From Algihabitans albus (GTDB taxonomy: Bacteria; Pseudomonadota; Alphaproteobacteria; Kiloniellales; DSM-21159), in assembly GCF_003572205.1 (NCBI RefSeq), contig NZ_QXNY01000003.1:186001-250000 (forward strand): DNA of 64,000 nucleotides. Reading direction: 5' to 3'. The notes beneath the pieces were generated by a model. It was not told the origin of the DNA, made no database searches, and saw only the letters and a list, made by a program, of their open reading frames with translations. Made by a program: the position numbers and the translations under genes. Below are positions 1 through 8,279 of this stretch, in pieces (within the stretch, counting starts at the first letter, position 1; every line of letters starts with the position of its first letter).

Positions 1-583
1 CGTCCCGTGCCACGGCGTCGGTCGCCTTCTCCACCGCCAAGGATTCTCCGGTCAGAACGGCCTCTTGAACCCTCAGCCCGCGGACCTCCAACAAGCGCAG
101 ATCCGCTGGCACCCGGTCTCCAGCCTCCAGGATCACCAGATCGCCGGGCACGATCTCCTCACCCGGAATGGTCCTGCGGCGCCCCGCGCGCAGCACCGTC
201 GCCTTCGGCGCCAGCATGTCGCGGATCGCCTTGAGGGCCTGCTCCGCCTTGCCCTCCTGGACGAAGCCGATCACAGCGTTCACGACGACCACTGCCAGGA
301 TGACGAAGGTATCGACCAGATGCCCCAGCAAAGCGGTGATAGCCCCGGCCGCGAGCAACACATAGATCAGGAGGTTGTGGAACTGACGCAGGAAGCGGAT
401 CAACGGACCCCGGCGCCTCGGCTCCGGCAAGCGGTTCGGCCCGTAGCGCCCGCGTCGCCGCTCCGCCTCGGCGTCGGTTAACCCATCCGCCACCGCCTCA
501 AGACTCTCCATCGCCTCGACGGCGGGCCGGTCGTGCCAGGTTGCATCGGAACCGGATCGACTGGGTGGATTACGTTTCGACAT
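1..583 (-). CDS. P-type cation-transporting ATPase, N-terminal part (runs off the window)
   Basis: Reading leftward from an ATG at 583 (GGAG about 5 bases upstream), the protein begins with a cation-ATPase N-terminal segment. Two hydrophobic helices follow (NLLIYVLLAAGAIT and VILAVVVVNAVIGFV), then the actuator domain with PGDLVILEAGDRVPAD and the dephosphorylation motif TGES. This arrangement is typical of P2-type pumps (Ca2+, Mg2+ or Na+ class) in the inner membrane. About 194 codons are visible and the phosphorylation (DKTGT) and ATP-binding parts lie outside. The ion cannot be told from this part alone. Confidence 0.9.
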   Translation of the reverse strand, partial: MSKRNPPSRSGSDATWHDRPAVEAMESLEAVADGLTDAEAERRRGRYGPNRLPEPRRRGPLIRFLRQFHNLLIYVLLAAGAITALLGHLVDTFVILAVVVVNAVIGFVQEGKAEQALKAIRDMLAPKATVLRAGRRRTIPGEEIVPGDLVILEAGDRVPADLRLLEVRGLRVQEAVLTGESLAVEKATDAVARD

Positions 584-876
584 GGTTTCTCCGCTTCGGC
601 GTTACCGCAAGAGCCTGCGGCGGCACTCTAGTTCGTTCTCGCAAATGTTGAACAGGGGTCCGGCCGGCGGCGATTCAAGTCAAACCGCATTGCGAACCCT
701 TCGATCTCCCTGAAAGGCGGCATCTTCTTGTCGTTCGAAGGAGGCTTCGACTAGACAAGATATCGATGCCGGTAACGCCAAGACTATCGACACCGGCCCC
801 GCACGCCCACGAGAATGCCACCAAGCGGTGCCGTCGAGCCGGCCTGCTGGATAAGGAATGGATTGGGGAGGATGGA
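584..876. other. Divergent intergenic region
   Basis: This 293-base gap separates the leftward ATPase from the rightward serine hydrolase, so it should hold both promoters. The hydrolase frame stays open upstream to 766, but the residues there look non-conserved and the good ribosome site is at 865-871. I see no convincing operator or hairpin. Confidence 0.5.
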
Positions 877-2034
877 ATGGCGGCTTTGGAAACGCTTCTG
901 AGCGAGGCAGTGGCAAAGGACACCTTGCCCTTCGCCGTGGCAATGGTCGGCGACAGTGAAGGCATCGAATGGTCCTGTTGTGCCGGCGATGCCGCCAAGG
1001 GCCAACCGGCGCGGGAAGACAGCGTCTTTCGCATCTTCTCCATGACCAAGGCGATCGGTTCGCTGGCGGCAATGATTCTGATCGACCGCGATAAGCTCGA
1101 CTTCGACACTCCGGTCGCTGAGATTCTGCCGGAGTTCGACCGTCTCAAGGTCATCGATCGCTTCGACGGGGATACCGCGATTCTGCGCGATCCCGTTCGC
1201 CCAGCCACCGTACGGCATCTGGCAACCCATACCAGCGGCCTGGAGTACGAGATCTGGAACGCGGACATGCCGAGATACATGGAAGCGACGGGGCTCCCCT
1301 CCATTCTGTCGGGCAGCCGAGAGGGTTTGTTCTACCCCTTGATGAGCGATCCCGGTACACGCTGGGCCTACGGGAACGGGATCGACTGGTTGGGGCAGGT
1401 CGTCGAAGCGGTCGACGGGCGCTCCATCGACCGCTTCTGCCGGGAAGAAGTCTTCGAGCCGCTGGCCATGACGAGTACCGGCTTCGAGCCGGGCCAAACC
1501 AAACAAGATCGCTTGGTGGATAGCACCATCCGTGGCGGGGACGGTTCCTTCGAGCCCTTCGAGATAGCGCCGCCGCCAAACCCTGAGTTCTATGGAATGG
1601 GTCACGCGCTCTACGCGACGGCGCCGGACTACCTGCGCTTTCTGCGCATGCTCTTGAACGGCGGAACGCTGGACGGGCAGACGATCCTGTCCCGGCACGG
1701 GGTCGAAAGGATGCTGGCCAATCATATCGGCGACCTGTCTCTCGAGAAGATGGTCACCGTCGCGCCTGCCGTCTCGGCCGACGTCGACATCTTCCCCGGC
1801 ACCCGAAAGACACACAGCTTCGGCTTCATGCGCGTGGAAGAAGACTTGCCCGGCCAGCGGTCGGCCGGATCGCAAGGCTGGGCCGGCGTGCTCAACACCC
1901 ATTACTGGTTCGATCCGCACCAGGACCTCGCGGCCGTGCTGATGACGCAGTTCCTGCCCTTCGCGGACCCCCGCTTCATGCAGCTCTACAGCGATTTCGA
2001 AACCGCCGTCTACGCTACCTACAGAAGCTCGTAG
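877..2034 (+). CDS. Serine hydrolase, class C beta-lactamase/esterase family
   Basis: A 385-residue penicillin-binding-like serine hydrolase. The catalytic S-x-x-K is at residues 55-58 (SMTK) and the Y-x-N motif at 165-167 (YGN); a late HSFGFM stretch sits where the K-T-G-type motif is expected. The family (beta-lactamase superfamily, EstB-like) usually acts as an esterase or peptidase rather than a beta-lactamase. I chose the ATG at 877 because GGGGAGG lies just upstream; the frame is open from 766. No clear signal peptide, so probably cytoplasmic. Its 3' end overlaps the convergent glycerol dehydrogenase by 16 bases. The substrate is unknown. Confidence 0.85.
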   Translation: MAALETLLSEAVAKDTLPFAVAMVGDSEGIEWSCCAGDAAKGQPAREDSVFRIFSMTKAIGSLAAMILIDRDKLDFDTPVAEILPEFDRLKVIDRFDGDTAILRDPVRPATVRHLATHTSGLEYEIWNADMPRYMEATGLPSILSGSREGLFYPLMSDPGTRWAYGNGIDWLGQVVEAVDGRSIDRFCREEVFEPLAMTSTGFEPGQTKQDRLVDSTIRGGDGSFEPFEIAPPPNPEFYGMGHALYATAPDYLRFLRMLLNGGTLDGQTILSRHGVERMLANHIGDLSLEKMVTVAPAVSADVDIFPGTRKTHSFGFMRVEEDLPGQRSAGSQGWAGVLNTHYWFDPHQDLAAVLMTQFLPFADPRFMQLYSDFETAVYATYRSS

Positions 2035-3122
2035 AAGGCCTTGCGGCGGCGGCCCTCGGCGTCGGCGGCCTTCAGCGCCCAGAAAACCGTTTCGGGCTTC
2101 ACCTCGTGCGGCTCGTGGTGGATCGTTTCGCCGGGTGCGCAGGCCGCCTCGGCTACTTGCATCAGACGTTCGTCGGAAATCCCCTCGAGTCCGATCTCGG
2201 CAAGGGTAACCGGCAAGCCGACGTCCAGGCAGAAGTCGTAGATCTCCTCAACCCGCTCGGCTGACTGATCAGTCAGGAAGAGTGCTGCCACCACACCGAT
2301 CGCCACCTTCTCGCCATGCCAGTAGGCGTGGGTTTCCTCCAAAATGGTCAGACCGTTGTGGATCGCGTGGCAGGCCGCCAGCCCGCCGGACTCAAAGCCC
2401 AAACCGGACAGCAGGGTGTTGGCCTCGACCACATGCTCGAACGCCGGCGTGACCACACCCTCTTCCCCGGCCGTCTTCGCCAGCCGCCCATACTCCATCA
2501 GTGTATCGTAGCAGAGCCGGGCGAGGGCATAGGCGGTCATGGTTCCGGGGCGGCCTGTCATGTTGCCGGCGCGCCGGACGCGGCAGCTTTCCGCCTCGAA
2601 CCACGTGGCCAGAGCGTCGCCGATACCGGCAACCAGGAAACGCACGGGCGCCTTGGCGATCACCGCCGTATCGACCAGAACAACGTCGGGATTGCGAGGA
2701 AGCACCAGATAGCGTTCAAACTGCCCGTCGGGCGTGTAGATGACGGAAAGCGCCGAACAGGGCGCATCGGTCGAGGCGAGCGTCGGCACGATCACCACCG
2801 GGCAACCGAGCTCATGCGCCACGGCCTTGGCCGTATCCATGGTCTTGCCGCCACCGACCCCGACGATCGCGCCGGCCTCGCCCGACTTGGCGAGCGCGAC
2901 CAGCCGGTCGATCTCGTTCTGACTGCACTCTCCACCGAAGCGCTCGAGACGATGGGGCAGCGCCCCAAGCCCCGCGACCACGCTGTCGTGGAGCTGCCCA
3001 TCCACGAAACCATCGATCAGGACCAGCGCCGCCGTTGCAAAACGCTCGACCTCCTCGCCCAGCGAGGCCAGCGCGTGCGCGCCCTGAACGTAGCGTCCCG
3101 GGAAAATGGCTGTGGTCAACAT
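2019..3122 (-). CDS. gldA: Glycerol dehydrogenase, iron-containing alcohol dehydrogenase family
   Basis: A 367-residue NAD-dependent dehydrogenase that would oxidise glycerol to dihydroxyacetone. The nucleotide-binding GVGGGKTMDTAKA motif and the PTLASTDAPCS segment typical of glycerol dehydrogenases are present. Metal ligands are supplied by the Asp of GDALATW and the His residues of CHAIHNG and HGEKVA. The length is normal for the family. ATG at 3122 is preceded by GAGGGG about 10 bases upstream. It converges on the serine hydrolase. Some family members act on other polyols, so the substrate is inferred. Confidence 0.88.
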   Translation of the reverse strand: MLTTAIFPGRYVQGAHALASLGEEVERFATAALVLIDGFVDGQLHDSVVAGLGALPHRLERFGGECSQNEIDRLVALAKSGEAGAIVGVGGGKTMDTAKAVAHELGCPVVIVPTLASTDAPCSALSVIYTPDGQFERYLVLPRNPDVVLVDTAVIAKAPVRFLVAGIGDALATWFEAESCRVRRAGNMTGRPGTMTAYALARLCYDTLMEYGRLAKTAGEEGVVTPAFEHVVEANTLLSGLGFESGGLAACHAIHNGLTILEETHAYWHGEKVAIGVVAALFLTDQSAERVEEIYDFCLDVGLPVTLAEIGLEGISDERLMQVAEAACAPGETIHHEPHEVKPETVFWALKAADAEGRRRKAFYELL

Positions 3123-3451
3123 GCGGATGCGTCCCCTCTGCTTCCTAGCGTATATGATGAAGTGCCCGCTCCCAAAGCGAGCTGGCGGTTCGATTTACGA
3201 CCGAGTCAGGCGTTCCCGCGAAGACCTGGACCGGCCAAGCGAGACACTGCGTCGCCGGTGCAAGTGAACAGATCTGCAAGCCGTCGACTTTGATCGTAGT
3301 CAAACGGCATTCGGCGGATCGAAGCAATCGGGCTGGTCAGGTCAGCCTTGAATCCACAGGCTGCGGCACCATCGCCGTCATCTGACACCCCGAACGTTAC
3401 GACATCCGATCACGTCGTGGGCCAAATGAGGAGACTCGATTTTCGGAGGAT
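3123..3451. other. Intergenic region without a recognised gene
   Basis: About 330 bases lie between the start of gldA and the small ORF at 3452. Open frames here are short and lack ribosome sites or recognisable motifs. It presumably contains the gldA promoter on the minus strand, but I cannot point to a specific site. Confidence 0.4.
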
Positions 3452-3604
3452 ATGAGCTTGAAGGTCGCTGCCGTTCAGCTCACCCAAGTTCCACCCAAGA
3501 AAGATCGGCTGCAAGGCAGTCGGAAAACCGGAAGAAAAAAGGCGTTTCCGCAAAGAAGACCCCGGAGCGGAGGCCCGGGGTCTTTTTCATTTATCTTGCC
3601 GTAG
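3452..3604 (+). CDS. Small 50-residue ORF, possible nitrilase-family remnant
   Basis: An ATG at 3452 follows GGAGGA very closely (about 2 bases). It opens a 50-residue frame whose first residues, MSLKVAAVQLTQ, resemble the N-terminus of carbon-nitrogen hydrolases (typically KVAAVQ). After about 20 residues the sequence becomes basic and low complexity, and a perfect terminator lies inside the frame (3558-3587). It is either a decayed gene start or a chance ORF on a short transcript. Function unknown. Confidence 0.3.
   Translation: MSLKVAAVQLTQVPPKKDRLQGSRKTGRKKAFPQRRPRSGGPGSFSFILP
3558..3587 (+). terminator. Rho-independent terminator
   Basis: GACCCCGG at 3558-3565 pairs perfectly with CCGGGGTC at 3575-3582 across a 9-base loop and is followed directly by five T residues. 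It reads as a plus-strand terminator for whatever is transcribed through 3452-3557. It lies inside the small ORF, which argues that the ORF's 3' half is not normally expressed. Confidence 0.85.
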
Positions 3605-3619
3605 GTATCTTGCCGTAGG
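3592..3619. repeat. 14-bp perfect tandem duplication
   Basis: TATCTTGCCGTAGG occurs twice head to tail at 3592-3605 and 3606-3619, just after the terminator. The unit contains the TAG stop of the small ORF. It looks like a replication-slippage duplication. Confidence 0.85.
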
Positions 3620-3659
3620 TGAAAGGCTCACCATAGGCCGCTGAAATCGGGCGTCCTCT

Positions 3660-4466
3660 TCAGGCGGTGGCCGCATCGGCTGGCCCAGCGGCCTCCGCGC
3701 CCCGGCGGCCTGTCGGTGTGCGTGAGGTCTTGCGCATGTCGGTTTTCACGTGGGTCGTGCTGTAGCCGTTGAAGATGTGCCCGAGCAGACCGCGGTTCAG
3801 GTCCGAGGTCCCGAACAGCCAATCGGCGACGGGAAAGGTTAGATTCATGTTGCGCTCCATCATCAACGACTGATCGTGGTGCGCCGTGTGGTGGCGCCGG
3901 ATCGTGTTGACGAAGGGGCAATGCCGAACGAAGGCATTCTCCTCGACGTGGCAGCAGAAGTGCATGAACTCGTAGAGCAGATACATTCCCGTCGTGGTGC
4001 ACATGACCAACCAGCCGACGTTCGGCGAGATCAGCCAGGCCATCAGCAAGGCGCCGGGGATGGACATCAGAATGAAGGTCACCAGCGCATAGGGTGGGAA
4101 GAAGGTGACGCGCCAATCACTGCTGTCGGCGAAGCGCATCTCCGACTCCGTGAAGAACTGGTGATGCATCAGGGTGTGGCGCGTATAGATCGCCCGCATC
4201 CCCGGGAGTCGCAGAGGCCGGTGCATGATATGACGATGCAGCGCCCACTCGAAGATGTTGCAGATCATGAAGACCACGGGAATGGTCAGCCATTCCCACC
4301 AGAGGACTCCGACGATGTTGGAGACATAGACGAACAGTGCAGCCAGGCCGATCACGTAGATGACCGCGACATGCAGCCAACCATTGTACCAACCGGCAAT
4401 ACGCTCGCGATACTGAGCGCGGTAACTGCGTTGCCGTTCGGTCATCGGGGATCGGGTCAGTTCCAT
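3660..4466 (-). CDS. Sterol desaturase / fatty acid hydroxylase family membrane enzyme
   Basis: A 268-residue integral membrane di-iron oxygenase. Histidine clusters of the superfamily are visible in order: HRHIMH, RHTLMHH, HFCCH and RRHHTAHH, set between hydrophobic helices near the N-terminus (LHVAVIYVIGLAALFVYV) and mid-protein (YALVTFILMSIPGALLMAWLI). The family hydroxylates or desaturates lipids using O2. I chose ATG 4466 because AGGGAG lies nine bases upstream; a TTG at 4496 is a possible longer start. A TGATATATCA palindrome lies about 60 bases upstream (4524-4533), the element also seen before the PanB homologue and the DUF6166-TRAP genes. The lipid substrate is unknown. Confidence 0.85.
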   Translation of the reverse strand: MELTRSPMTERQRSYRAQYRERIAGWYNGWLHVAVIYVIGLAALFVYVSNIVGVLWWEWLTIPVVFMICNIFEWALHRHIMHRPLRLPGMRAIYTRHTLMHHQFFTESEMRFADSSDWRVTFFPPYALVTFILMSIPGALLMAWLISPNVGWLVMCTTTGMYLLYEFMHFCCHVEENAFVRHCPFVNTIRRHHTAHHDQSLMMERNMNLTFPVADWLFGTSDLNRGLLGHIFNGYSTTHVKTDMRKTSRTPTGRRGAEAAGPADAATA

Positions 4467-4523
4467 TGCAAGCGGCTCCCTGCTCGCCGGGTCCAAGCAG
4501 CAGATTGCGAGTCTGCCGCCATC

Positions 4524-4540
4524 TGATATATCAATGATAG
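4524..4540. promoter_or_regulatory. Putative GntR-family operator 1
   Basis: TGATATATCA (4524-4533) is a perfect palindrome and overlaps TATCAATGATA (4529-4539), a 4-3-4 inverted repeat. The 14-mer at 4526-4539 is identical to 8280-8293. It sits about 58 bases before the fatty-acid-hydroxylase start. Assignment to the nearby GntR regulator is inference from recurrence within one cluster. Confidence 0.5.
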
Positions 4541-4612
4541 ATTAGCCATGCTGACCTGTCAAACAGCCAACGGCGGCAAAGGTCGGAAAGCGCCGACCCT
4601 GTCGGGGTTTCG

Positions 4613-5488
4613 TCAGTGCTGTTTGCGCCGCTCCACGAGATCTGTGAACTCTTCCAAAACTCCGTCCTTGACGCCGTAACTGTGATCCTCGTCGGGGAAG
4701 CGCCCTTGCTTGACCTCGGCGACATACTGCTTGAGCCCGGTCACCGCGACCTCGGTCAGGTTGGCGTAGCGCTTGGTAAACTTCGGCTTGAAGTCGGTGA
4801 AGACGCCCAGCAGGTCGTAGCTCAGCAGGATCTGCCCGTCCGTGCCCGCACCCGCACCGATACCGATGGTCGGAATCTCCAACTGCTCGGAGATCACCTT
4901 TGCGATCGGCGCCGGCACCGCCTCGAACTCCAGCATGAAGCAACCAGCATCCTGGATCGCAAGAGCGTCTTCCAGGATCTTCAGGGCGGCTTCGGCCGTG
5001 CGGCCCTGGATCTTGAAACCGCCGAACATGGCGATGGTATGCGGTGTCAGGCCGATATGCGACGCGGTCGGGATGCCGGCATCGACCAGTGCTTTGAGGA
5101 TATGCGCCTGGCTTCTGCCACCTTGCGGTTTGACCGCATCGCAATCGGCGGCCTGCATGAAGCGGGTGGCGTTGGTAAGCGCGCGTTCGACGGTGTTGTA
5201 GGACTGGTAGGGCATGCAGCCGAGTACGAAGGTGTCAGGTGCGCCCCGACGTACGGCCGAGGCGTGCATCACCATCATGTCCATGGTCGCCGGAATGGTC
5301 GACTTGTGGCCATGCGCAACCATGGCTAGGCTATCGCCGACAACGCAGACGTCGACCCCGGCCAACTCGGCCCACCGCGCGGCGGTATAGTCCGGCACCG
5401 AGGTATAGACCATTTTCTCCCCGGTTTTTTTCGATTCCCGTATCTCCGCAATGCTCCGCTTCTTCCGCTCCCTGCCCGTCTCCGCCAT
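4613..5488 (-). CDS. PanB-family protein (ketopantoate hydroxymethyltransferase homologue, altered metal site)
   Basis: A 291-residue TIM-barrel protein with clear PanB signatures: VGDSL, AVRRGAPDTFV, GLTPH, GGFKIQGRT, MLEFEAVP, IPTIGIGAG and DGQIL. Canonical PanB transfers hydroxymethyl from methylene-THF to ketoisovalerate in coenzyme A synthesis. Against E. coli PanB, the first metal ligand (Asp45, in VGDSL) and the catalytic Glu (in LEFEAVP) are kept. The other two ligand positions differ: Asp84 becomes Cys (VLGCMPY) and Glu114 becomes Gln (VKPQGG). Start at ATG 5488 with AGGGAG six bases upstream. It may be a paralogue with a different reaction, especially as it lies among regulated transport genes and no panC is nearby. 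Confidence 0.75.
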   Translation of the reverse strand: MAETGRERKKRSIAEIRESKKTGEKMVYTSVPDYTAARWAELAGVDVCVVGDSLAMVAHGHKSTIPATMDMMVMHASAVRRGAPDTFVLGCMPYQSYNTVERALTNATRFMQAADCDAVKPQGGRSQAHILKALVDAGIPTASHIGLTPHTIAMFGGFKIQGRTAEAALKILEDALAIQDAGCFMLEFEAVPAPIAKVISEQLEIPTIGIGAGAGTDGQILLSYDLLGVFTDFKPKFTKRYANLTEVAVTGLKQYVAEVKQGRFPDEDHSYGVKDGVLEEFTDLVERRKQH

Positions 5489-5589
5489 CACCCGCTCCCT
5501 CTCTGTTGCTTTTGTTCTGTCGCTCTTGCCCGGTCCGGATCCCACGAACAGCCCGTCGGTTTCGCTGGATTGCATTGTGTGATGCACTA

Positions 5590-5601
5590 TTGATATATCA
5601 A
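5590..5601. promoter_or_regulatory. Putative GntR-family operator 2
   Basis: TTGATATATCAA is a perfect 12-base palindrome about 100 bases upstream of both the PanB homologue (start 5488, minus) and the small membrane protein (start 5702, plus). It shares ATATATCAA with the elements at 4524 and 8280. Confidence 0.5.
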
Positions 5602-5701
5602 CAGCATGCCTGGAAGTCGACCTATGTGACGCTGAGAGCTTGGCCCAGCACGGCAGCAGTTCCGCAGCCACGATCCGGTCCGGTCGGAGGAAATCGAGAG
5701 G

Positions 5702-6082
5702 ATGGGGGCGACCGACGTCGCGACTTGGAATTTCTTCGAGCTTGCGATCTTCGCCGGGGCGGTCGCAGCCACAGTAGCAGCCAGCGTGTCGGTCGGCGGC
5801 CACCTGCCGCTAGCCGCCGACCGCCGAGCATCCGGGCAGCCCGACCTGATCCTGCTGCTGGCCTTCGCGTCCGCCATGCTCCTCCTGGCCTCGATAGCCA
5901 CAGTGGGCTTCGCCCTCGACCGCCTGCCGCTGGCCGGTGCGATCATCACCGGAGGCTTCGGTTTGCTGGCCGGGCCACTCCTGTTTCAGGCCTCGCCCGC
6001 GAGCCTGCGCGACGGCGCGGGCGGGCTGTTGTTCGGCGGCCTCGTCTGCGCCGGCACAGCCCTACTTCTCCTGTCGTTCTGA
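5702..6082 (+). CDS. Small multipass membrane protein of unknown function
   Basis: A 126-residue hydrophobic protein with about four predicted helices (residues roughly 10-30, 48-70, 75-95 and 103-125) and no recognised domain. ATG at 5702 follows GAGAGG closely, with a further GGAGG upstream. It is the first of three tightly spaced plus-strand genes ending with the GlxA-type regulator, so they are probably one transcript. I do not recognise the family. Confidence 0.65.
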   Translation: MGATDVATWNFFELAIFAGAVAATVAASVSVGGHLPLAADRRASGQPDLILLLAFASAMLLLASIATVGFALDRLPLAGAIITGGFGLLAGPLLFQASPASLRDGAGGLLFGGLVCAGTALLLLSF

Positions 6083-6120
6083 TGAACGGCATCCAACAAG
6101 ACCTTCCAGGGAGACCGCCG

Positions 6121-6309
6121 ATGCCCACTCACATAAAGCTCATCCTCTCCGCCATCGTCCTCGCCGTCGCCGCTCTTGTAGGCTGGTGGCAGCAAGGTCT
6201 CGGCGAGACCGCGTCCGGCTACGTCGTATGGGCACTGGGCCTCTTCATGATCGTGGCCCTCTGGCTGTTCCCGGAAACGAAGAGACGCGCGCAAAAAGAC
6301 AACGGCTGA
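6121..6309 (+). CDS. Small two-helix membrane protein, 62 residues
   Basis: ATG at 6121 is preceded by AGGGAG. The product has two hydrophobic segments (LILSAIVLAVAALVGWW and GYVVWALGLFMIVALWLF) and a basic tail ending KRRAQKDNG. It starts 38 bases after the previous gene and ends 5 bases before the regulator, which supports a real small gene in an operon. Function unknown. Confidence 0.6.
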   Translation: MPTHIKLILSAIVLAVAALVGWWQQGLGETASGYVVWALGLFMIVALWLFPETKRRAQKDNG

Positions 6310-6314
6310 CGCGC

Positions 6315-7319
6315 ATGACGGCGACCGAGACCGGCCCTCGTCAGATCGGCTTTCTGTTGATCGAGGGCTTCGACCTATCCAGCTTCGCCGGCCCGGCCGA
6401 GGCCTTCGCGCTCGCCGACCGCATGGGTCGCGGCCGCGGGTTCAAGGTGCGCCCCATCGGCCTGACAGCGCGCCCTGTGCGGGCACGCTGCGGCGCCAGC
6501 TTGACGATTCGCCGGCTGGTTGGGGAATCTCTGTCCTACGACCAACTCTTCGTCTGCGCAGGTGTACCCTCGACAGAGGCCGCGGCGCCTGACGCGCTCA
6601 ACTGGCTACGGCGCTGTCAACGCTTCGGCACGGTTGTGGTCGGTCTCGATACAGGTGTCTGGAGTCTCGCACGCGCGGGCCTACTCGGCGAACAGCAGCC
6701 CTATGTCGCGCCGAAGCTGGCGGCAGCCTTCGCCGAAACCTTCGGGCGCCAGCCGATCGCGGCTTTCGGCCATAGCAGCGGATCCGAGTCCGGCACGACT
6801 GTCGTCACCGCCGCCGGGGCAAAGGCTGCGCTGAATCTCGCACTCGAACTGATCGCCCGGTGCGAGGGCGAGGCCCTTGCCGAAGCGGTCGCTCAAGAGC
6901 TGGGACACCGCCGGGCCGAAACCGGGGACTTCACCCTCCCTCTCTCACAGCGTCTGGGGCTGACTCACCCCGCCTTGGCCCGCTGTCTCGACGCCATGGA
7001 ACAGAATACGGAATCGCCACTGGACAAGCAGGCGCTGACTGAGATCGCAGGTCTCTCGGCACGCCAGCTGGAACGGCTGTTCCTGCGGATGCTGGGTCAG
7101 ACGCCAGGTACCTTCTACCGCAATCTCCGGCTGGCTCACGCGCGATACCTCCTGGAGCATACCGCCTTGCCGGTCACCGAGATCGCAGTGGCCACCGGCT
7201 TCGTCTCGGTCTCTCACTTCGGACGCACGTTCCAGAGCCTCTATGGCTCGACCCCGAGCCAGTTGCGACGAGTCAGTCAGGAACGCAACGGCAAAGCCGC
7301 CCTCGCGCATTTGACCTGA
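6315..7319 (+). CDS. GlxA-family AraC-type transcriptional regulator
   Basis: A 334-residue regulator. The first ~190 residues form a DJ-1/PfpI-like domain (IGFLLIEGFDLSSFAGPAEAF, then a VVVGLDTGVWSLARAGLL region). The C-terminal ~100 residues carry a two-HTH AraC domain, with LTEIAGLSARQLERLF and the signature VTEIAVATGFVSVSHFGRTF. Relatives include regulators of choline, carnitine and arginine catabolism. The start at ATG 6315 lies five bases after the preceding small gene. It could control adjacent genes, but no ligand can be inferred. It converges on the GntR gene 12 bases downstream. Confidence 0.88.
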   Translation: MTATETGPRQIGFLLIEGFDLSSFAGPAEAFALADRMGRGRGFKVRPIGLTARPVRARCGASLTIRRLVGESLSYDQLFVCAGVPSTEAAAPDALNWLRRCQRFGTVVVGLDTGVWSLARAGLLGEQQPYVAPKLAAAFAETFGRQPIAAFGHSSGSESGTTVVTAAGAKAALNLALELIARCEGEALAEAVAQELGHRRAETGDFTLPLSQRLGLTHPALARCLDAMEQNTESPLDKQALTEIAGLSARQLERLFLRMLGQTPGTFYRNLRLAHARYLLEHTALPVTEIAVATGFVSVSHFGRTFQSLYGSTPSQLRRVSQERNGKAALAHLT

Positions 7320-7331
7320 AGCGCACGCCCT

Positions 7332-8030
7332 TCAGGTCCCGAGTTCGGCGTCCAGAGTGGCACGCGTGAAGCTCTCCATATAGTCCATCAGCCGATCCGT
7401 TGCCGCCGCTGCCGCGTCCTTGTCGCTTGCTGCGATCGCCCGCGCCTGCTCCGCATGCAGCCGCGCGCAGAGCGGCAAGTCCAGCACCTGCTTATAGTGC
7501 TGGTACCAAAACCTCCGCGACAGGCCATGCGTGAGGCCCATCGCCCGCGAAGCGTACTGGTTGCGGCAGCAGGTCGCGATCAAGAGGTTGAGCTGCCTGT
7601 CCTGACGCATGAAGGCGACATCGTCGGCGCCGCTAGCGGCTGCATCCATCTGCGCGGCCAGCTCGGCGAAGACCGTACGTTCCTCGGCGGTGCAGCGCCG
7701 TGCGCAAAGAATGGCCATGAGGCGCTCCAGTTCACGTCGGACCCGCAGCAGCTCCAATTGGTTTCGGACGTTGATTTCCGCGACCAGGATGCCGCGTCGG
7801 GGCAGGATCACAACCAGACCCTCACGGGCCAAACGCTGCAGCGCTTCGCGAATCGGCGTGCGACCGATCCCGAGCTGCTTGCTGAGCGCGGCCTCGGACA
7901 AGACCTCACCCGGCGCCATCTGCAGGGTGACGATCCGCTCCTCCAACTGCCGATAGGCCCGGTCGGTCAAGCTACCGGGCGAGTCGCCAGCCGCCTCGGC
8001 CAGCCCAATACCAATTTCGCTTTCGGACAT
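7332..8030 (-). CDS. GntR-family transcriptional regulator (FCD subfamily)
   Basis: A 232-residue regulator with an N-terminal winged helix (LTDRAYRQLEERIV, LSKQLGIGRTPIREALQRLAREGLV) and a helical C-terminal FCD ligand domain. FCD regulators respond to organic acids and often sit beside the transporter they control. I chose ATG 8030, with GAGGGA about ten bases upstream; ATG 8054 in the same frame is also possible. It is divergent from the DUF6166-TRAP genes. Three ATATATCAA elements within 4 kb are candidate targets. Confidence 0.88.
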   Translation of the reverse strand: MSESEIGIGLAEAAGDSPGSLTDRAYRQLEERIVTLQMAPGEVLSEAALSKQLGIGRTPIREALQRLAREGLVVILPRRGILVAEINVRNQLELLRVRRELERLMAILCARRCTAEERTVFAELAAQMDAAASGADDVAFMRQDRQLNLLIATCCRNQYASRAMGLTHGLSRRFWYQHYKQVLDLPLCARLHAEQARAIAASDKDAAAAATDRLMDYMESFTRATLDAELGT

Positions 8031-8279
8031 GGTCCGGCTGTCCCTCGCGCTCATCCCGTTCGCAGTTCCAACGGCCCGCGGCCGCCGGCGCCCAAGATCC
8101 AGACTGACGACACGCCTAAGCAGCCGACCTGCCTCCCAGAGTCAACTCCGATACCGCAGAGCGCTGCCCGGAACCAGGGGTCCTCGTGACCTGCGGGACA
8201 GGAGAAAACGGATTTCTTTCCGGCCCGTTCCACGCGGAACGCCTTTTCAAGATTGAGATCGGACGCTAGGATGCAACAA

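Noticed and set aside
784-1920. Long minus-strand open frame (378 codons) opposite the serine hydrolase
   Set aside because: It has no recognisable domain, its composition is that of a reverse-complemented GC-rich gene, and the plus-strand frame has clear catalytic motifs.
5489-5803. N-terminal extension of the PanB homologue
   Set aside because: The extra residues look unlike PanB and overlap the divergent gene's promoter and start. ATG 5488 has AGGGAG at proper spacing.
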